From NCBI GenBank assembly GCA_900545525.1, contig UQZX01000009.1, forward strand, positions 33,315 through 97,314: a stretch of 64,000 bases of DNA, in the 5' to 3' direction. How positions within the stretch are numbered: the stretch's first letter is position 1; each line of letters opens with the position of its first letter. This DNA is from an uncultured Prevotella sp. (lineage in GTDB: Bacteria > Bacteroidota > Bacteroidia > Bacteroidales > Bacteroidaceae). A model generated the notes under the pieces. It was not told where the DNA came from, ran no database searches, and saw only the letters and a program-made list of their open reading frames with translations. Shown piece by piece: positions 52,069 through 61,584 of the stretch. The translations under genes were made by a program, and so were the position numbers.

Positions 52069-54696
52069 ATGGAGAACAGCAACACGATTGATCAGGACAG
52101 AATTCTAAAAATCAACATCGAGGAAGAGATGAAGTCGTCATACATAGACTATTCAATGTCTGTGATAGTGGCGCGTGCGCTTCCCGACGTCCGCGACGGC
52201 TTCAAACCCGTACACAGGAGGATACTTTATGGTATGATGGGTATCGGCAATACAAGCGACAAGCCTTACAAAAAGTGCGCCCGCGTGGTAGGAGAGGTGC
52301 TCGGTAAGTATCATCCCCATGGAGACAGCTCGGTGTATGGCGCGCTTGTACGCATGGCGCAGGACTGGAATATGCGCTACACTCTTGTCGACGGTCAGGG
52401 TAACTTCGGAAGCGTGGACGGCGACTCTGCCGCTGCCATGCGTTACACCGAGTGCCGTCTCTCAAAGATGGGTGAGCACATAATGGACGACCTTGACAAG
52501 GACACCGTCGACATGATGAGCAACTTTGACGACTCCCTGCAGGAGCCGACGGTGATGCCGACCAAGCTTCCCAACCTTCTTGTTAACGGCGGAAACGGCA
52601 TTGCCGTGGGTATGGCAACCAATATTCCGACACATAACCTCGGCGAGGTTATCGACGGATGCTGTGCATATATAGACAATCCGGACATTGACACGGACGG
52701 ACTTATGCAGCATATCAAGGCTCCCGACTTCCCTACGGGTGCATATATATATGGTATACAGGGCGTGAAAGACGCATACGAGACGGGCAGGGGACGTATT
52801 GTGATGCGTGCAAAGGCGGAGATTGAAAGCGGAGAGTCTCACGATAAGATTGTAATAACGGAAATTCCCTATGGCGTAAACAAGGCGCAGCTCATAGAAT
52901 ATATAGCCGACCTCGTAAAGGAAGGAAAGCTCGACGGCATCAGCAATGCCAACGACGAGTCGGGACGGCAGGGTATGCGCATCGTCATTGACGTGAAGAG
53001 GGAGGCTAATGCCAACGTTATTCTTAACAAGCTCTTCAAGATGACGGCGCTGCAAAGCTCATTCTCAGTGAATTGCATTGCCCTTGTCAACGGACGTCCG
53101 CGCCTGCTCACGCTTAAAGAGTGTGTGAAATATTTTGTTGAGCACCGCCATGACGTCACCATACGCCGCACACAGTTTGACCTGCGCAAGGCACAGGAGC
53201 GTGCACACATACTTGAAGGACTTATTATAGCATGCGACAATATAGACGAAGTTGTGCATATCATACGCCAGTCGAAGACTCCTTCCGACGCACAGCGCAA
53301 CCTTGAGGCAAGGTTTGAGCTGGACGAGTTGCAGTCGAAGGCGATAGTAGACATGCGCCTTGCACAGCTTACAGGTCTGCGCATGGAGCAGTTGCATGCA
53401 GAGTATGAGGAGCTTGAGAGACAGATTGCTTACCTGCAGTCGATACTCGACGACCCCGAACTGTGCAAGAAGGTAATGAAAGACGAGCTTTTGGAGGTTA
53501 AGGAAAAGTATGGAGACGAGCGCCGCACGGAGATAAAGTATTCGAGCGAGGAGTTCAATCCGGAGGATTTCTACCCCAATGATCCTGTTGTAATAACGAT
53601 AAGCCACCTCGGATATATCAAGCGCACGCCGCTTTCTGAGTTCAGGGAGCAGGCACGCGGAGGCGTTGGCAGCAAGGGTGCTCACAGCCGTGAGCAGGAC
53701 TTCACCGAATATATATATCCGGCAACGATGCACAACACCATGATGTTCTTTACGAAGAAGGGACGTTGCTACTGGCTGAAGTGCTATGAGATACCCGAAG
53801 GGGCAAAGAACTCGAAGGGCCGTGCAATACAGAACCTGCTCAATATCGAGAGCGATGACAGCGTTAACGCGTTCCTTCGTCTGCGCGGTCTTGACGATGA
53901 GGAGTTTGTAAACAGCCACTATGTGGTATTTGCAACAAAGAACGGCATCATAAAGAAGACAAGCCTTGAGGCATACAGCCGCCCGCGTGCCAACGGTGTG
54001 ATTGCAATCAACATACTTGAAGGCGACGAGGTAGTGGGCGTACGTCTGACAAACGGTCACAACGAACTGCTGCTTGCAAACCGCAACGGACGTGCCGTGC
54101 GCTTCAACGAAGAGGCGGTGCGTGCCATGGGACGTGTGTCTACGGGTGTACGCGGCATGCGCCTTGACGACGGCGACGATGAGGTTGTGGGAATGGTTGT
54201 CGTAAACAAGCCGGACGAAGAGACCATAATGGTTGTCAGCGAGAACGGATACGGCAAGCGCAGTGAGGTTGCCGACTATCGCATAACCAACCGTGGCGGC
54301 AAGGGCGTGAAGACGCTTAACATAACCGAAAAGACCGGACGACTTGTGGCAATAAAGGTTGTTACGGACGACAACGACCTCATGATAATAAACAAGAGCG
54401 GTGTGCTGATACGTCTGAAAGTGTCCGACTGCCGTGTCATGGGACGTGCAACACAGGGCGTTCGTCTAATCAATCTGACAAAGAAAAATGACGTTATCGC
54501 AAGTGTATGCAAGGTGATGAGTTCGGAAGTTGAGGCTGTAGCCGAGGCTGAGAGCCAGAAGACGCTGGAGGAGAACATAGGGGCTTCGGGCATGACCGGA
54601 GCACAGGCAGGAGCGCCGGACGGCGTTGCAGAGGACAGAGTTCTGGATGAAATCACTCCGCTTGACAGCTTTGACGATGATGAGGACCAAGAATAG
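52069..54696 (+). CDS. gyrA: DNA gyrase subunit A
   Basis: 875 residues. The quinolone-resistance region reads HPHGDSSVYGALVRMAQDW with Ser at the position of E. coli Ser83, the usual susceptible-type residue in the family. The catalytic tyrosine is in AAMRYTECRL. C-terminal beta-pinwheel repeats, including the GyrA-box-like QARGGVGSKG, are present from about 520 onward, and an acidic tail (SFDDDEDQE) ends the protein. Introduces negative supercoils with GyrB. Confidence 0.97.
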   Translation: MENSNTIDQDRILKINIEEEMKSSYIDYSMSVIVARALPDVRDGFKPVHRRILYGMMGIGNTSDKPYKKCARVVGEVLGKYHPHGDSSVYGALVRMAQDWNMRYTLVDGQGNFGSVDGDSAAAMRYTECRLSKMGEHIMDDLDKDTVDMMSNFDDSLQEPTVMPTKLPNLLVNGGNGIAVGMATNIPTHNLGEVIDGCCAYIDNPDIDTDGLMQHIKAPDFPTGAYIYGIQGVKDAYETGRGRIVMRAKAEIESGESHDKIVITEIPYGVNKAQLIEYIADLVKEGKLDGISNANDESGRQGMRIVIDVKREANANVILNKLFKMTALQSSFSVNCIALVNGRPRLLTLKECVKYFVEHRHDVTIRRTQFDLRKAQERAHILEGLIIACDNIDEVVHIIRQSKTPSDAQRNLEARFELDELQSKAIVDMRLAQLTGLRMEQLHAEYEELERQIAYLQSILDDPELCKKVMKDELLEVKEKYGDERRTEIKYSSEEFNPEDFYPNDPVVITISHLGYIKRTPLSEFREQARGGVGSKGAHSREQDFTEYIYPATMHNTMMFFTKKGRCYWLKCYEIPEGAKNSKGRAIQNLLNIESDDSVNAFLRLRGLDDEEFVNSHYVVFATKNGIIKKTSLEAYSRPRANGVIAINILEGDEVVGVRLTNGHNELLLANRNGRAVRFNEEAVRAMGRVSTGVRGMRLDDGDDEVVGMVVVNKPDEETIMVVSENGYGKRSEVADYRITNRGGKGVKTLNITEKTGRLVAIKVVTDDNDLMIINKSGVLIRLKVSDCRVMGRATQGVRLINLTKKNDVIASVCKVMSSEVEAVAEAESQKTLEENIGASGMTGAQAGAPDGVAEDRVLDEITPLDSFDDDEDQE

Positions 54697-54732
54697 TAAA
54701 TAACATAATAAACCTTTTAAAACATAACAGTT

Positions 54733-55965
54733 ATGAAAAAATTAATGATTATGGCGATTATGGCATGTGCAGCCACATCGACATTTGCCCAGGATGCCGT
54801 AAAGCAGATTATGGGAGCAAAGGATTATACAGAGGCAATGGGCCTCATCGAGTCTTCTGCTTCTTCAATGTCCAATGAGGACAAGGCTAAGGCATACAAC
54901 AAAGTTGTTGACCTTGCCCTTGCCAAGTTTGATAAGGAGTCGCAGACAGCACTGACAAATCAGGTTACGAAGAAAGACGATCCGTACGACAAGGAAGGTA
55001 TGAACAAGGCTGCATTGCAGGCTTTGAAGGCAGCTCTCGAGTGTGATAAGTATGACAACATGCCCAATGAGAAGGGAAAGGTAAAGCCCAAATTCCGCAA
55101 GGCAAACGCCCTGAGGCTTCAGGGAGCACGCGCTGCTCTCATCAATGCGGGGCAGGATGCTTTCAATGCAAAGGACTTTACGGGTGCAATGGCAGATTTC
55201 GGCATGTATGTAGACACCAAGGATGCACCTCTCTTTGCTGAAGGAGGCGACAAGAAGGAAGACCCTTATTTCGGGCAGATTTCGTATTTCGCTTCTCTCG
55301 CAGCATACAATGCACAGGATTTCCCGGCTGCAAGCAGGTATGCAGGATATGCCATGCAGGACACAGCTTCGGCTTCCGATGCTCTCGACATAAAAATCTT
55401 GAGCATGAAGGCACAGCTGAAGACAAAGGAAGACTCGCTGAAATATGCTGACGAGGTGAAAGAGCTTTACAACAAAGACCCGAAGAACGACCGTTTCTTT
55501 GCCCTTCTGACAGAGTATTATGCAAACACCGGTGACAATGCTGGCAAGGCAAAGCTTATCGAAGAGCAGCTTGTGAAGAACCCGGAGAGCAAGATGGCAT
55601 GGGCTCTCAAAGGCGAAATGGAAATGGGAGAGCACAAGTGGGAAGACGCTATCAAGTCGTATAAGAAGTCGGTTGAGCTTGATCCTACATTCATACAGGT
55701 GCTGTATAACATCGGCGTTTGCTACAACTCAAAGGCAATAGAGTTCAAGAACAAGGAGGCAAACGAGCGTACCGGCCAGCTTTCTCCCGATAAGCAGGAG
55801 ATTTACAACAACGACCTTAAGGAGTCTGTAAGCTATCTTGAGAAAGTCCGTGCACAGGATCCGGACCGTGCAGCGGTAAACTGGGCATACACGCTGTTCC
55901 AGGCTTACTCGCTTCTTGGCGATGAAGCCAAGGCAAAGGAAATAGAAGCAATTCTTTCCAAATAA
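54733..55965 (+). CDS. Exported tetratricopeptide-repeat protein, copy 1
   Basis: 410 residues; signal peptide ends STFAQ. Several TPR-like helical pairs, clearest in the C-terminal half (WALKGEMEMGEHKWEDAIKS). No catalytic motif. It shares with the next gene the block PNEKGKVKPKFRKANALRL and an APLFAEGG-like turn, so the two are paralogues. Periplasmic scaffold role is inference. It starts 36 bases after gyrA and may be cotranscribed. Confidence 0.75.
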   Translation: MKKLMIMAIMACAATSTFAQDAVKQIMGAKDYTEAMGLIESSASSMSNEDKAKAYNKVVDLALAKFDKESQTALTNQVTKKDDPYDKEGMNKAALQALKAALECDKYDNMPNEKGKVKPKFRKANALRLQGARAALINAGQDAFNAKDFTGAMADFGMYVDTKDAPLFAEGGDKKEDPYFGQISYFASLAAYNAQDFPAASRYAGYAMQDTASASDALDIKILSMKAQLKTKEDSLKYADEVKELYNKDPKNDRFFALLTEYYANTGDNAGKAKLIEEQLVKNPESKMAWALKGEMEMGEHKWEDAIKSYKKSVELDPTFIQVLYNIGVCYNSKAIEFKNKEANERTGQLSPDKQEIYNNDLKESVSYLEKVRAQDPDRAAVNWAYTLFQAYSLLGDEAKAKEIEAILSK

Positions 55966-55982
55966 CAAGGTTTATGGACGGA

Positions 55983-56111
55983 GGAACGGACATCCGGTCT
56001 TGACGGACAGGATGTCAGGGTGGGAAGACACCGGGTTCCACGGTCTCATTTGATATCGGAATTGTGCAGATAACCCGACCCCGGCATGGGGATGCGTCAT
56101 CTGCACAATTC
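55983..56111 (+). ncRNA. Candidate structured RNA/terminator between the TPR paralogues
   Basis: GGAAC (55983-55987) pairs with GTTCC (56035-56039) and encloses two hairpins: GACATCC / GGATGTC (55989-56016) and GGTG / CACC (56019-56032), a three-way junction. Then a 13-base perfect stem GAATTGTGCAGAT / ATCTGCACAATTC (56059-56111) encloses CCCC / GGGG. The last hairpin is followed only by TTTG, a weak T-run. May terminate copy 1 and fold in the leader of copy 2. Confidence 0.4.
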
Positions 56112-56228
56112 TTTGACAATAAGTAGAGGCTGCCAAGGGCATGCCCGATTAATTTATTAAAACTTAGGGCAGTCAATTTATAAATCAGCCTATTAAGGTA
56201 AAGGTTAGAAAACAGGGAGAACATTTAT

Positions 56229-57431
56229 ATGGCGCGTTTGTTTACAATCATACTTTTTTTGACGTTTCTTACACCTTTTTCCTACGCACAGAAGAAGGAA
56301 ATATCGCAGGCACAGGAGTTTATCAAGAGCAAAAAGAACCTTGACAAGGCAGAGGAGGAAATGCGTAAGCTGCTCAAGGACTCTGTAAACCGCGGTAACA
56401 TAAAGATTTATCTCACACTGGCAGAAGCAGTCCGTGCCCAATATGAGCAAGGGAACGAGAAGCTGTATCTGAAGGAAAAGTATGATACCGCAGCCCTGTT
56501 TATCACCGCGCATAAGATGTTTGAGGCATACGAGAGCCTTGACAGCGCGGATGCACGTCCGAACGGGAAAGGCGTGGTAAAAATCAAGTACAGAAAAAAG
56601 AACGCCGAATATCTTAATACATGCCGCAACAACCTGTATAACGGCGGGATGTATTTTGCACTTAACAAGAAATATGACACGGCATACAGGCTTATGGATG
56701 CCTTCATCGATTGTGTCCGACAGCCGTTGTTCAGCGGTTGCGGATACAGGGAAGACGCTCCGCTAAGCAAGGCTGCTGCCTATTTTACGCTGTATTGCGG
56801 GTATAAGATGCGCAATCCGGATAAGGCTTTGAAGTATGAAAAGCTTGCTTTGCAGTATGACAAGCGTCATGAGTTTGCCTTGCGCTTTGCAGCCGAGGTC
56901 TATGGCATGAAGAAGGACACGGCTAACTATGTGGCAATGCTGACACGCGGCTTTGATGAATATAAGGATTCGCCTTATTTCTTCACCCGTCTCATGGACT
57001 ATTACAACGGTGTGAACAAGCTTGACTCCGCCCTTGTTACGGTAAAAAGCGCGCTTGCACATGATGCCGGCAACGAATTGTTCCTGTTTGCCAAGAGCAA
57101 TGTACTTCTTAACACCGGGGACTATGAGGGCTGCATAGCCGTATGCGACAGCCTCATTGCCCGTAACGACACTCTTGCCGATGCCTATTATGATGCGGGC
57201 GTGGCATATATCAACATGGCTTTCAATCTGGAGAAGACGGTAAAGGCAAGCAAGGCAGCAAGGGCAAGACTCTTGTCTTATTACAAAAAGGCGCTGCCAT
57301 ATATGGAAAGGTACAGGGAACTGGCACCGGAACAGAAAGACAAGTGGATGGCTGCACTTTATAATATCTATCTCAATCTTAATATGGGCACGGAGTTTGA
57401 AGAGATAGACCGCATGATAAGAAACGGTTGA
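56229..57431 (+). CDS. Exported tetratricopeptide-repeat protein, copy 2
   Basis: 400 residues; signal peptide ends FSYAQ. TPR-like helical repeats through the length (LLNTGDYEGCIAVCDSLIARND). Shares the block PNGKGVVKIKYRKKNAEYL and a following PLFSGCG turn with the upstream gene, indicating tandem duplication with much divergence. No enzyme motif. Converges on the ZIP gene with a 7-base gap. Confidence 0.72.
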   Translation: MARLFTIILFLTFLTPFSYAQKKEISQAQEFIKSKKNLDKAEEEMRKLLKDSVNRGNIKIYLTLAEAVRAQYEQGNEKLYLKEKYDTAALFITAHKMFEAYESLDSADARPNGKGVVKIKYRKKNAEYLNTCRNNLYNGGMYFALNKKYDTAYRLMDAFIDCVRQPLFSGCGYREDAPLSKAAAYFTLYCGYKMRNPDKALKYEKLALQYDKRHEFALRFAAEVYGMKKDTANYVAMLTRGFDEYKDSPYFFTRLMDYYNGVNKLDSALVTVKSALAHDAGNELFLFAKSNVLLNTGDYEGCIAVCDSLIARNDTLADAYYDAGVAYINMAFNLEKTVKASKAARARLLSYYKKALPYMERYRELAPEQKDKWMAALYNIYLNLNMGTEFEEIDRMIRNG

Positions 57432-57438
57432 AAGCCCG

Positions 57439-58218
57439 TTATCCCAGTATTACGTCGAGGCTCATCATTATTGCGAACCCGACGGCAAATCCTATGGTGC
57501 CGAGGTTTGAATGATCTCCCTCAGATGCCTCGGGGATAAGTTCTTCAACGACAACGTAAATCATTGCACCCGCTGCAAACGCAAGCATGTATGGCAGGAT
57601 GGGAGTGAGGAGTGATGCGAGAAGTATCACGGCAATTCCGCCTATAGGTTCCACGGCTCCGCTGAGGCTTCCAATGATGAAAGACCTTGTCTTGCTGTTG
57701 CCCTCCGCCCTCATGGGCATGGATATAATGGCACCCTCCGGTATGTTCTGAATTGCTATGCCTAACGACATCGCCATGGCTCCGGCAACCGATATGTCCA
57801 TCTGGTTCTGTATGGCTCCGGCAAGCACGGCGCCTACAGCCATTCCTTCGGGAAGGTTGTGTATCGTAACGGCAAGGGACAGCATGGCTGTGCGTGATAT
57901 TTTAGACCGCGGTCCCTCGGGCTGGCTGAGACCGATGTGAAGGTGAGGGGTGGCATGGTCTATGCCTAACAGAAACAGTATGCCGAACATAAATCCTGCA
58001 ACAATGGGCAGTACAGCCAGCCTTCCCATGTCGCTGCAGCGTTCTATTCCTGGGATAAGCAGGGACCAGACGGATGCTGCCACCATGACACCTGATGCAA
58101 ATCCCAACAGTGTTTTCTGAAGTTTTACCGGTATGTCTTTGTTCATGAAGAAAACAAATGCCGATCCGGCTACAGTACCCATAAAAGGCAATAAAAGTCC
58201 TGCGATGATTACTTCCAT
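57439..58218 (-). CDS. ZIP-family metal transporter
   Basis: 259 residues, eight membrane segments. ZIP signatures in helices 4 and 5: TIHNLPEGMAVG (His, Asn, Glu) and IQNIPEGAIIS. A late VEELIPEA motif is also present. Moves zinc or other divalent metals into the cytoplasm; similar to ZupT. Its promoter element TACCTTTG is at 58247-58254. Confidence 0.9.
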   Translation of the reverse strand: MEVIIAGLLLPFMGTVAGSAFVFFMNKDIPVKLQKTLLGFASGVMVAASVWSLLIPGIERCSDMGRLAVLPIVAGFMFGILFLLGIDHATPHLHIGLSQPEGPRSKISRTAMLSLAVTIHNLPEGMAVGAVLAGAIQNQMDISVAGAMAMSLGIAIQNIPEGAIISMPMRAEGNSKTRSFIIGSLSGAVEPIGGIAVILLASLLTPILPYMLAFAAGAMIYVVVEELIPEASEGDHSNLGTIGFAVGFAIMMSLDVILG

Positions 58219-58246
58219 ATAGCGTATGTTGTTTCTGTTCAGCAGG

Positions 58247-58254
58247 CAAAGGTA
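58247..58254 (-). promoter_or_regulatory. -7 promoter element of the ZIP gene
   Basis: Minus-strand TACCTTTG, 29 bases before the start codon. Confidence 0.5.
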
Positions 58255-58388
58255 TGGAAAAAAACAATAAAAATGTGATGCCCCATATTAAATAAGGTGA
58301 ACGGAAAGCACGGCAGACGTTAATTGCTGTTTTAGTGTGTTTAAGGATGTTTTTATGTGATTATGTTGCATATTCCGAATATAATATA

Positions 58389-58396
58389 TAAATTTG
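58389..58396 (+). promoter_or_regulatory. -7 promoter element of frr
   Basis: TAAATTTG, 27 bases before the frr start. Confidence 0.45.
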
Positions 58397-58422
58397 TAAA
58401 ATAAAAATAAACAAGAAACAAC

Positions 58423-58983
58423 ATGATTGACGTAAAAGCAACTTTAAGCGAAAGTGAGGAGAGAATGGAAATGGCGGCAATGTTCCTTGAAGAACAATTG
58501 TCACGCATCCGTGCCGGTCGTGCAAATATAGCTATTCTTGACGGGGTGAGGGTTGATTCGTATGGTTCCATGGTTCCGTTGAATCAGGTGGCAAATCTTT
58601 CAACTCCGGATCCGAGAACGATTGCAATCCGTCCTTGGGACAAGAAGATGATAAGAGACATAGAGAAAGCCATAATGGACTCTGATGTAGGTATTACTCC
58701 GGAGAACAACGGCGAGATAATACGTCTTGGTATACCGCAGCCTACGGAAGAGCGCCGTAAGGAACTGACAAAGCAGTGTAACAAAATAGGCGAGAAGGCA
58801 AAGGTGGAGGTGCGCAATGTGCGTGGTGACGTGAAGGACAAACTGAAAAAAGCCATAAAGGACGGGCTTTCGGAAGACAATGAGAAGGATGCAGAACTTG
58901 AATTGCAGAAGCTTCACGATAAATATATCGCAAAGATTGACGAACTGCTTGCGATAAAGAACAAGGAAATAATGACAGTATAG
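58423..58983 (+). CDS. frr: Ribosome recycling factor
   Basis: 186 residues, full-length RRF. Conserved RIRAGRANIAILDGV, VRVDSYGSMVPLNQVA and the C-terminal helical ELQKLHDKYIAKIDELL. Splits post-termination ribosomes with EF-G. Followed by a short terminator and then rsgA. Confidence 0.96.
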   Translation: MIDVKATLSESEERMEMAAMFLEEQLSRIRAGRANIAILDGVRVDSYGSMVPLNQVANLSTPDPRTIAIRPWDKKMIRDIEKAIMDSDVGITPENNGEIIRLGIPQPTEERRKELTKQCNKIGEKAKVEVRNVRGDVKDKLKKAIKDGLSEDNEKDAELELQKLHDKYIAKIDELLAIKNKEIMTV

Positions 58984-58992
58984 GATAAAGGG

Positions 58993-59013
58993 GGTGTTTC
59001 CAACACCGTTTCC
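58993..59013 (+). terminator. Terminator of frr
   Basis: 6-base stem GGTGTT / AACACC with a 3-base loop and GTTTCCTTT, 10 bases after the stop. Confidence 0.55.
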
Positions 59014-59021
59014 TTTACAGC

Positions 59022-59091
59022 AGAGGGTGTGTCAAAATAGCGTTTTCTTCCACATGACGTATGGATAGGTTTACATTTTGACACACCCTCT
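59022..59091. repeat. 70-base element with 17-base perfect inverted repeats
   Basis: AGAGGGTGTGTCAAAAT (59022-59038) and ATTTTGACACACCCTCT (59075-59091). It ends 22 bases before the rsgA start. The outer 8-9 bases also form the terminator stem at 895-921. May be a terminator hairpin or a small mobile-element remnant. Confidence 0.6.
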
Positions 59092-59113
59092 TTGGATATA
59101 TATGTATTTGCGC

Positions 59114-60046
59114 ATGAGAGGATTTGTTATAAAGAACACCGGAAGCTGGTATACGGTGAGGACGGAAGACGGACAGACCGTAGAGTGCAAGATAAAGGGC
59201 AACTTCCGTTTGAAGGGCATACGCAGCACCAATCCTGTTGCTGTTGGCGACTGGGTGGAAATATTATGCAACAAGGAAGGTACGGCTTTTATCACATCTA
59301 TAGCGGACAGAAGAAACTATATAATACGCAAGTCGTCAAATCTTTCAAAGCAGAGCCACATAATTGCTGCCAACATAGATCAGGCTTTTCTTGTTGTGAC
59401 GGTGAACTATCCTGCAACATCGACAACTTTTATAGACCGTTTTCTTGCATCGGCAGAGGCATACAGGGTGCCGGTGGTCCTTGTATTTAACAAGAATGAT
59501 ATTCTTTCAGAGGAAGAACTGCACTATCAGGACATGATGATGCAGCTCTATGATACGATTGGATATGAGTGTGTGGCAATATCCGCTCACTCAGATAGTT
59601 GTAAGGAGCAGCTGTATCCGTTGTTAAAGGATAAGATAACGCTCTTCAGCGGCAACAGCGGAGTGGGGAAGAGCACACTTCTTAACAAGCTTATACCGGG
59701 AGTGTCATTGCGTACGTCGGAGATTTCCGATGCACATAATACCGGAATGCATACCACGACATTCAGCGAGATGTTGCCTTTGCCTGTTGGTGGATGGGCT
59801 ATAGATACACCGGGGATAAAGGGGTTCGGCACGTTTGATATGGAACCGGAGGAGATCTGCGGATATTTCAAGGAGATTTTCTCGTTCTCAAAGGACTGTC
59901 GCTTCAGCAACTGTACACATACACATGAGCCTGGATGTGCCGTAAGGAAGGCTTTGGAGGAGCATTATATAGCGGAAAGCAGATACGCTTCTTACCTTAG
60001 CATGCTCGATGACAAGGAAGAGGGAAAATACAGGGAGGCATATTAG
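59114..60046 (+). CDS. rsgA: Ribosome small-subunit GTPase A
   Basis: 310 residues from ATG at 59114 (MRGFVIKNTGSWY). An OB-fold, then a circularly permuted GTPase: G4 VFNKNDI, later G1 GNSGVGKSTLL and G3 DTPGIKGF. A C-terminal zinc module (CRFSNCTHTHEPGC) follows. Assists late 30S maturation. An earlier in-frame start would fall in the inverted repeat and is less likely. Confidence 0.94.
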   Translation: MRGFVIKNTGSWYTVRTEDGQTVECKIKGNFRLKGIRSTNPVAVGDWVEILCNKEGTAFITSIADRRNYIIRKSSNLSKQSHIIAANIDQAFLVVTVNYPATSTTFIDRFLASAEAYRVPVVLVFNKNDILSEEELHYQDMMMQLYDTIGYECVAISAHSDSCKEQLYPLLKDKITLFSGNSGVGKSTLLNKLIPGVSLRTSEISDAHNTGMHTTTFSEMLPLPVGGWAIDTPGIKGFGTFDMEPEEICGYFKEIFSFSKDCRFSNCTHTHEPGCAVRKALEEHYIAESRYASYLSMLDDKEEGKYREAY

Positions 60047-60196
60047 TCTGCTATGGTGTCCGGGTTGATGCTCTTTAATTTTACGGGCAATAATAATATA
60101 TGCAGTTCATTATGATGTCTTGTCGTTTTCATGGCGTGGCTTCTTGTAGGATAAATTGTTTATGAAGATAATTATATATGTAATATTTATTTTAGT

Positions 60197-61567
60197 ATGA
60201 AAAGATTAAATACTTTATTGTTCGTTGCCGTGCTTTTGTCTCAGGCAGTTTATGGACAGTGTATAAACGGTTCGTGGAGCGGGATGCTGGATGCGGGTAC
60301 GGTAAGGCTTAACATAGTGTTTCATTTTCAGAACGGAGATAACGGCAGTGTTACGTGTAAGATGGACAGTCCCGACCAAGGGGCTAAAGGGATTGTGGCA
60401 GATGTGATACATATATCTGCTGACTCGGTAAAAGTTTCCATACCATTGCTTGGTGTATCTTATGGCGGGCGTTTGTCTGGCGGTATTATAAAAGGTGTCT
60501 TTTCGCAGGCTGGGTATGATTTTAAATTGGATTTAAGCAAAGGAGCCTATATGGCAGACCGTCCTCAGACACCGGTTGCTCCTTATCCGTATAAGACGGA
60601 AGAGGTGAATTTTGTTAATAAAGAAGACGGCGCCGTGCTTGCCGGTACGCTTACTTATCCTGTAGGTTATGGAGAAAATGCCGTAAAGCAGCCTGTTCCT
60701 GTTGTGCTTATGGTTACAGGAAGCGGACTCCAAAACAGGGATGAGGAGGTATTCGACCATAAACCGTTCCTTGTATTATCCGATTATCTTGCACGAAACG
60801 GCATTGCATCGTTGAGATATGATGACAGAAGTTTCGGAAAGTCAACGGGAGATGCCTCGGCTGCCACGACAAGGACATTTATGGCAGATGCCAAAAGCGG
60901 AGTGGATTATCTTAGGTCCATTGATAAGTTCGGCAAGGTTGGAGTGCTCGGACATAGCGAGGGTGGCACAATTGCATTCATGTTGGGTGCAGAGAAGTAT
61001 GCCGATTTTATAATAAGCATGGCTGGAGCGGCTGTCAGGGGAGATAAAATCCTTGTGGAACAGAACCGTATAGCCCTGATGTATGCCGGCATGTCGGCAT
61101 CTGAAATACAGGATTATTGTAAGGTGCTGGAGAAGATATACGAATATAAGAACGGAAATAAGGAAGGACAGGATGCTGCCGGTGCGTTTGAGAAGATAAT
61201 AAGAGACAATGCGCCGTATATAAAAGAAGGTGCCAAGGGTAATCTGAAGCAGATTATGGATATGGACAATCCGTGGATTAACTATTTTGTTTCGTATGAT
61301 CCGGCGGCAGATATACAACGTATTGCCTGTCCGGTTCTTGCGTTGAATGGCAGTCTTGACACACAGGTTGTTGCAGCTCAGAACTTGTCTGTAATAAGAA
61401 AACTTCTGACTGTGAACAAGTTTAATGCTGTTAAAGAATATCCGGGACTTAATCATCTGTTCCAGCATGCGGTTACAGGAAATGTCATGGAGTATGGTAA
61501 AATATCTGAGACAATGTCGGAAGAGGTATTGAAGGATATTGTAAAGTGGATAAAATCATTGGAATAA
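60197..61567 (+). CDS. Exported alpha/beta hydrolase (serine peptidase/esterase type)
   Basis: 456 residues; signal peptide ends AVYGQ. Residues about 20-120 form a small beta domain. An alpha/beta hydrolase follows with oxyanion region VTGSGLQNRD, nucleophile GHSEGG (Ser), acid Asp in LNGSLDTQV and His in GLNHLFQ. It resembles the Bacteroidetes S33/DUF3887-associated hydrolases. Substrate unknown. Only 17 bases precede mnmA, so the pair may be cotranscribed. Confidence 0.8.
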   Translation: MKRLNTLLFVAVLLSQAVYGQCINGSWSGMLDAGTVRLNIVFHFQNGDNGSVTCKMDSPDQGAKGIVADVIHISADSVKVSIPLLGVSYGGRLSGGIIKGVFSQAGYDFKLDLSKGAYMADRPQTPVAPYPYKTEEVNFVNKEDGAVLAGTLTYPVGYGENAVKQPVPVVLMVTGSGLQNRDEEVFDHKPFLVLSDYLARNGIASLRYDDRSFGKSTGDASAATTRTFMADAKSGVDYLRSIDKFGKVGVLGHSEGGTIAFMLGAEKYADFIISMAGAAVRGDKILVEQNRIALMYAGMSASEIQDYCKVLEKIYEYKNGNKEGQDAAGAFEKIIRDNAPYIKEGAKGNLKQIMDMDNPWINYFVSYDPAADIQRIACPVLALNGSLDTQVVAAQNLSVIRKLLTVNKFNAVKEYPGLNHLFQHAVTGNVMEYGKISETMSEEVLKDIVKWIKSLE

Positions 61568-61584
61568 CAGAGTGATTTATAACG

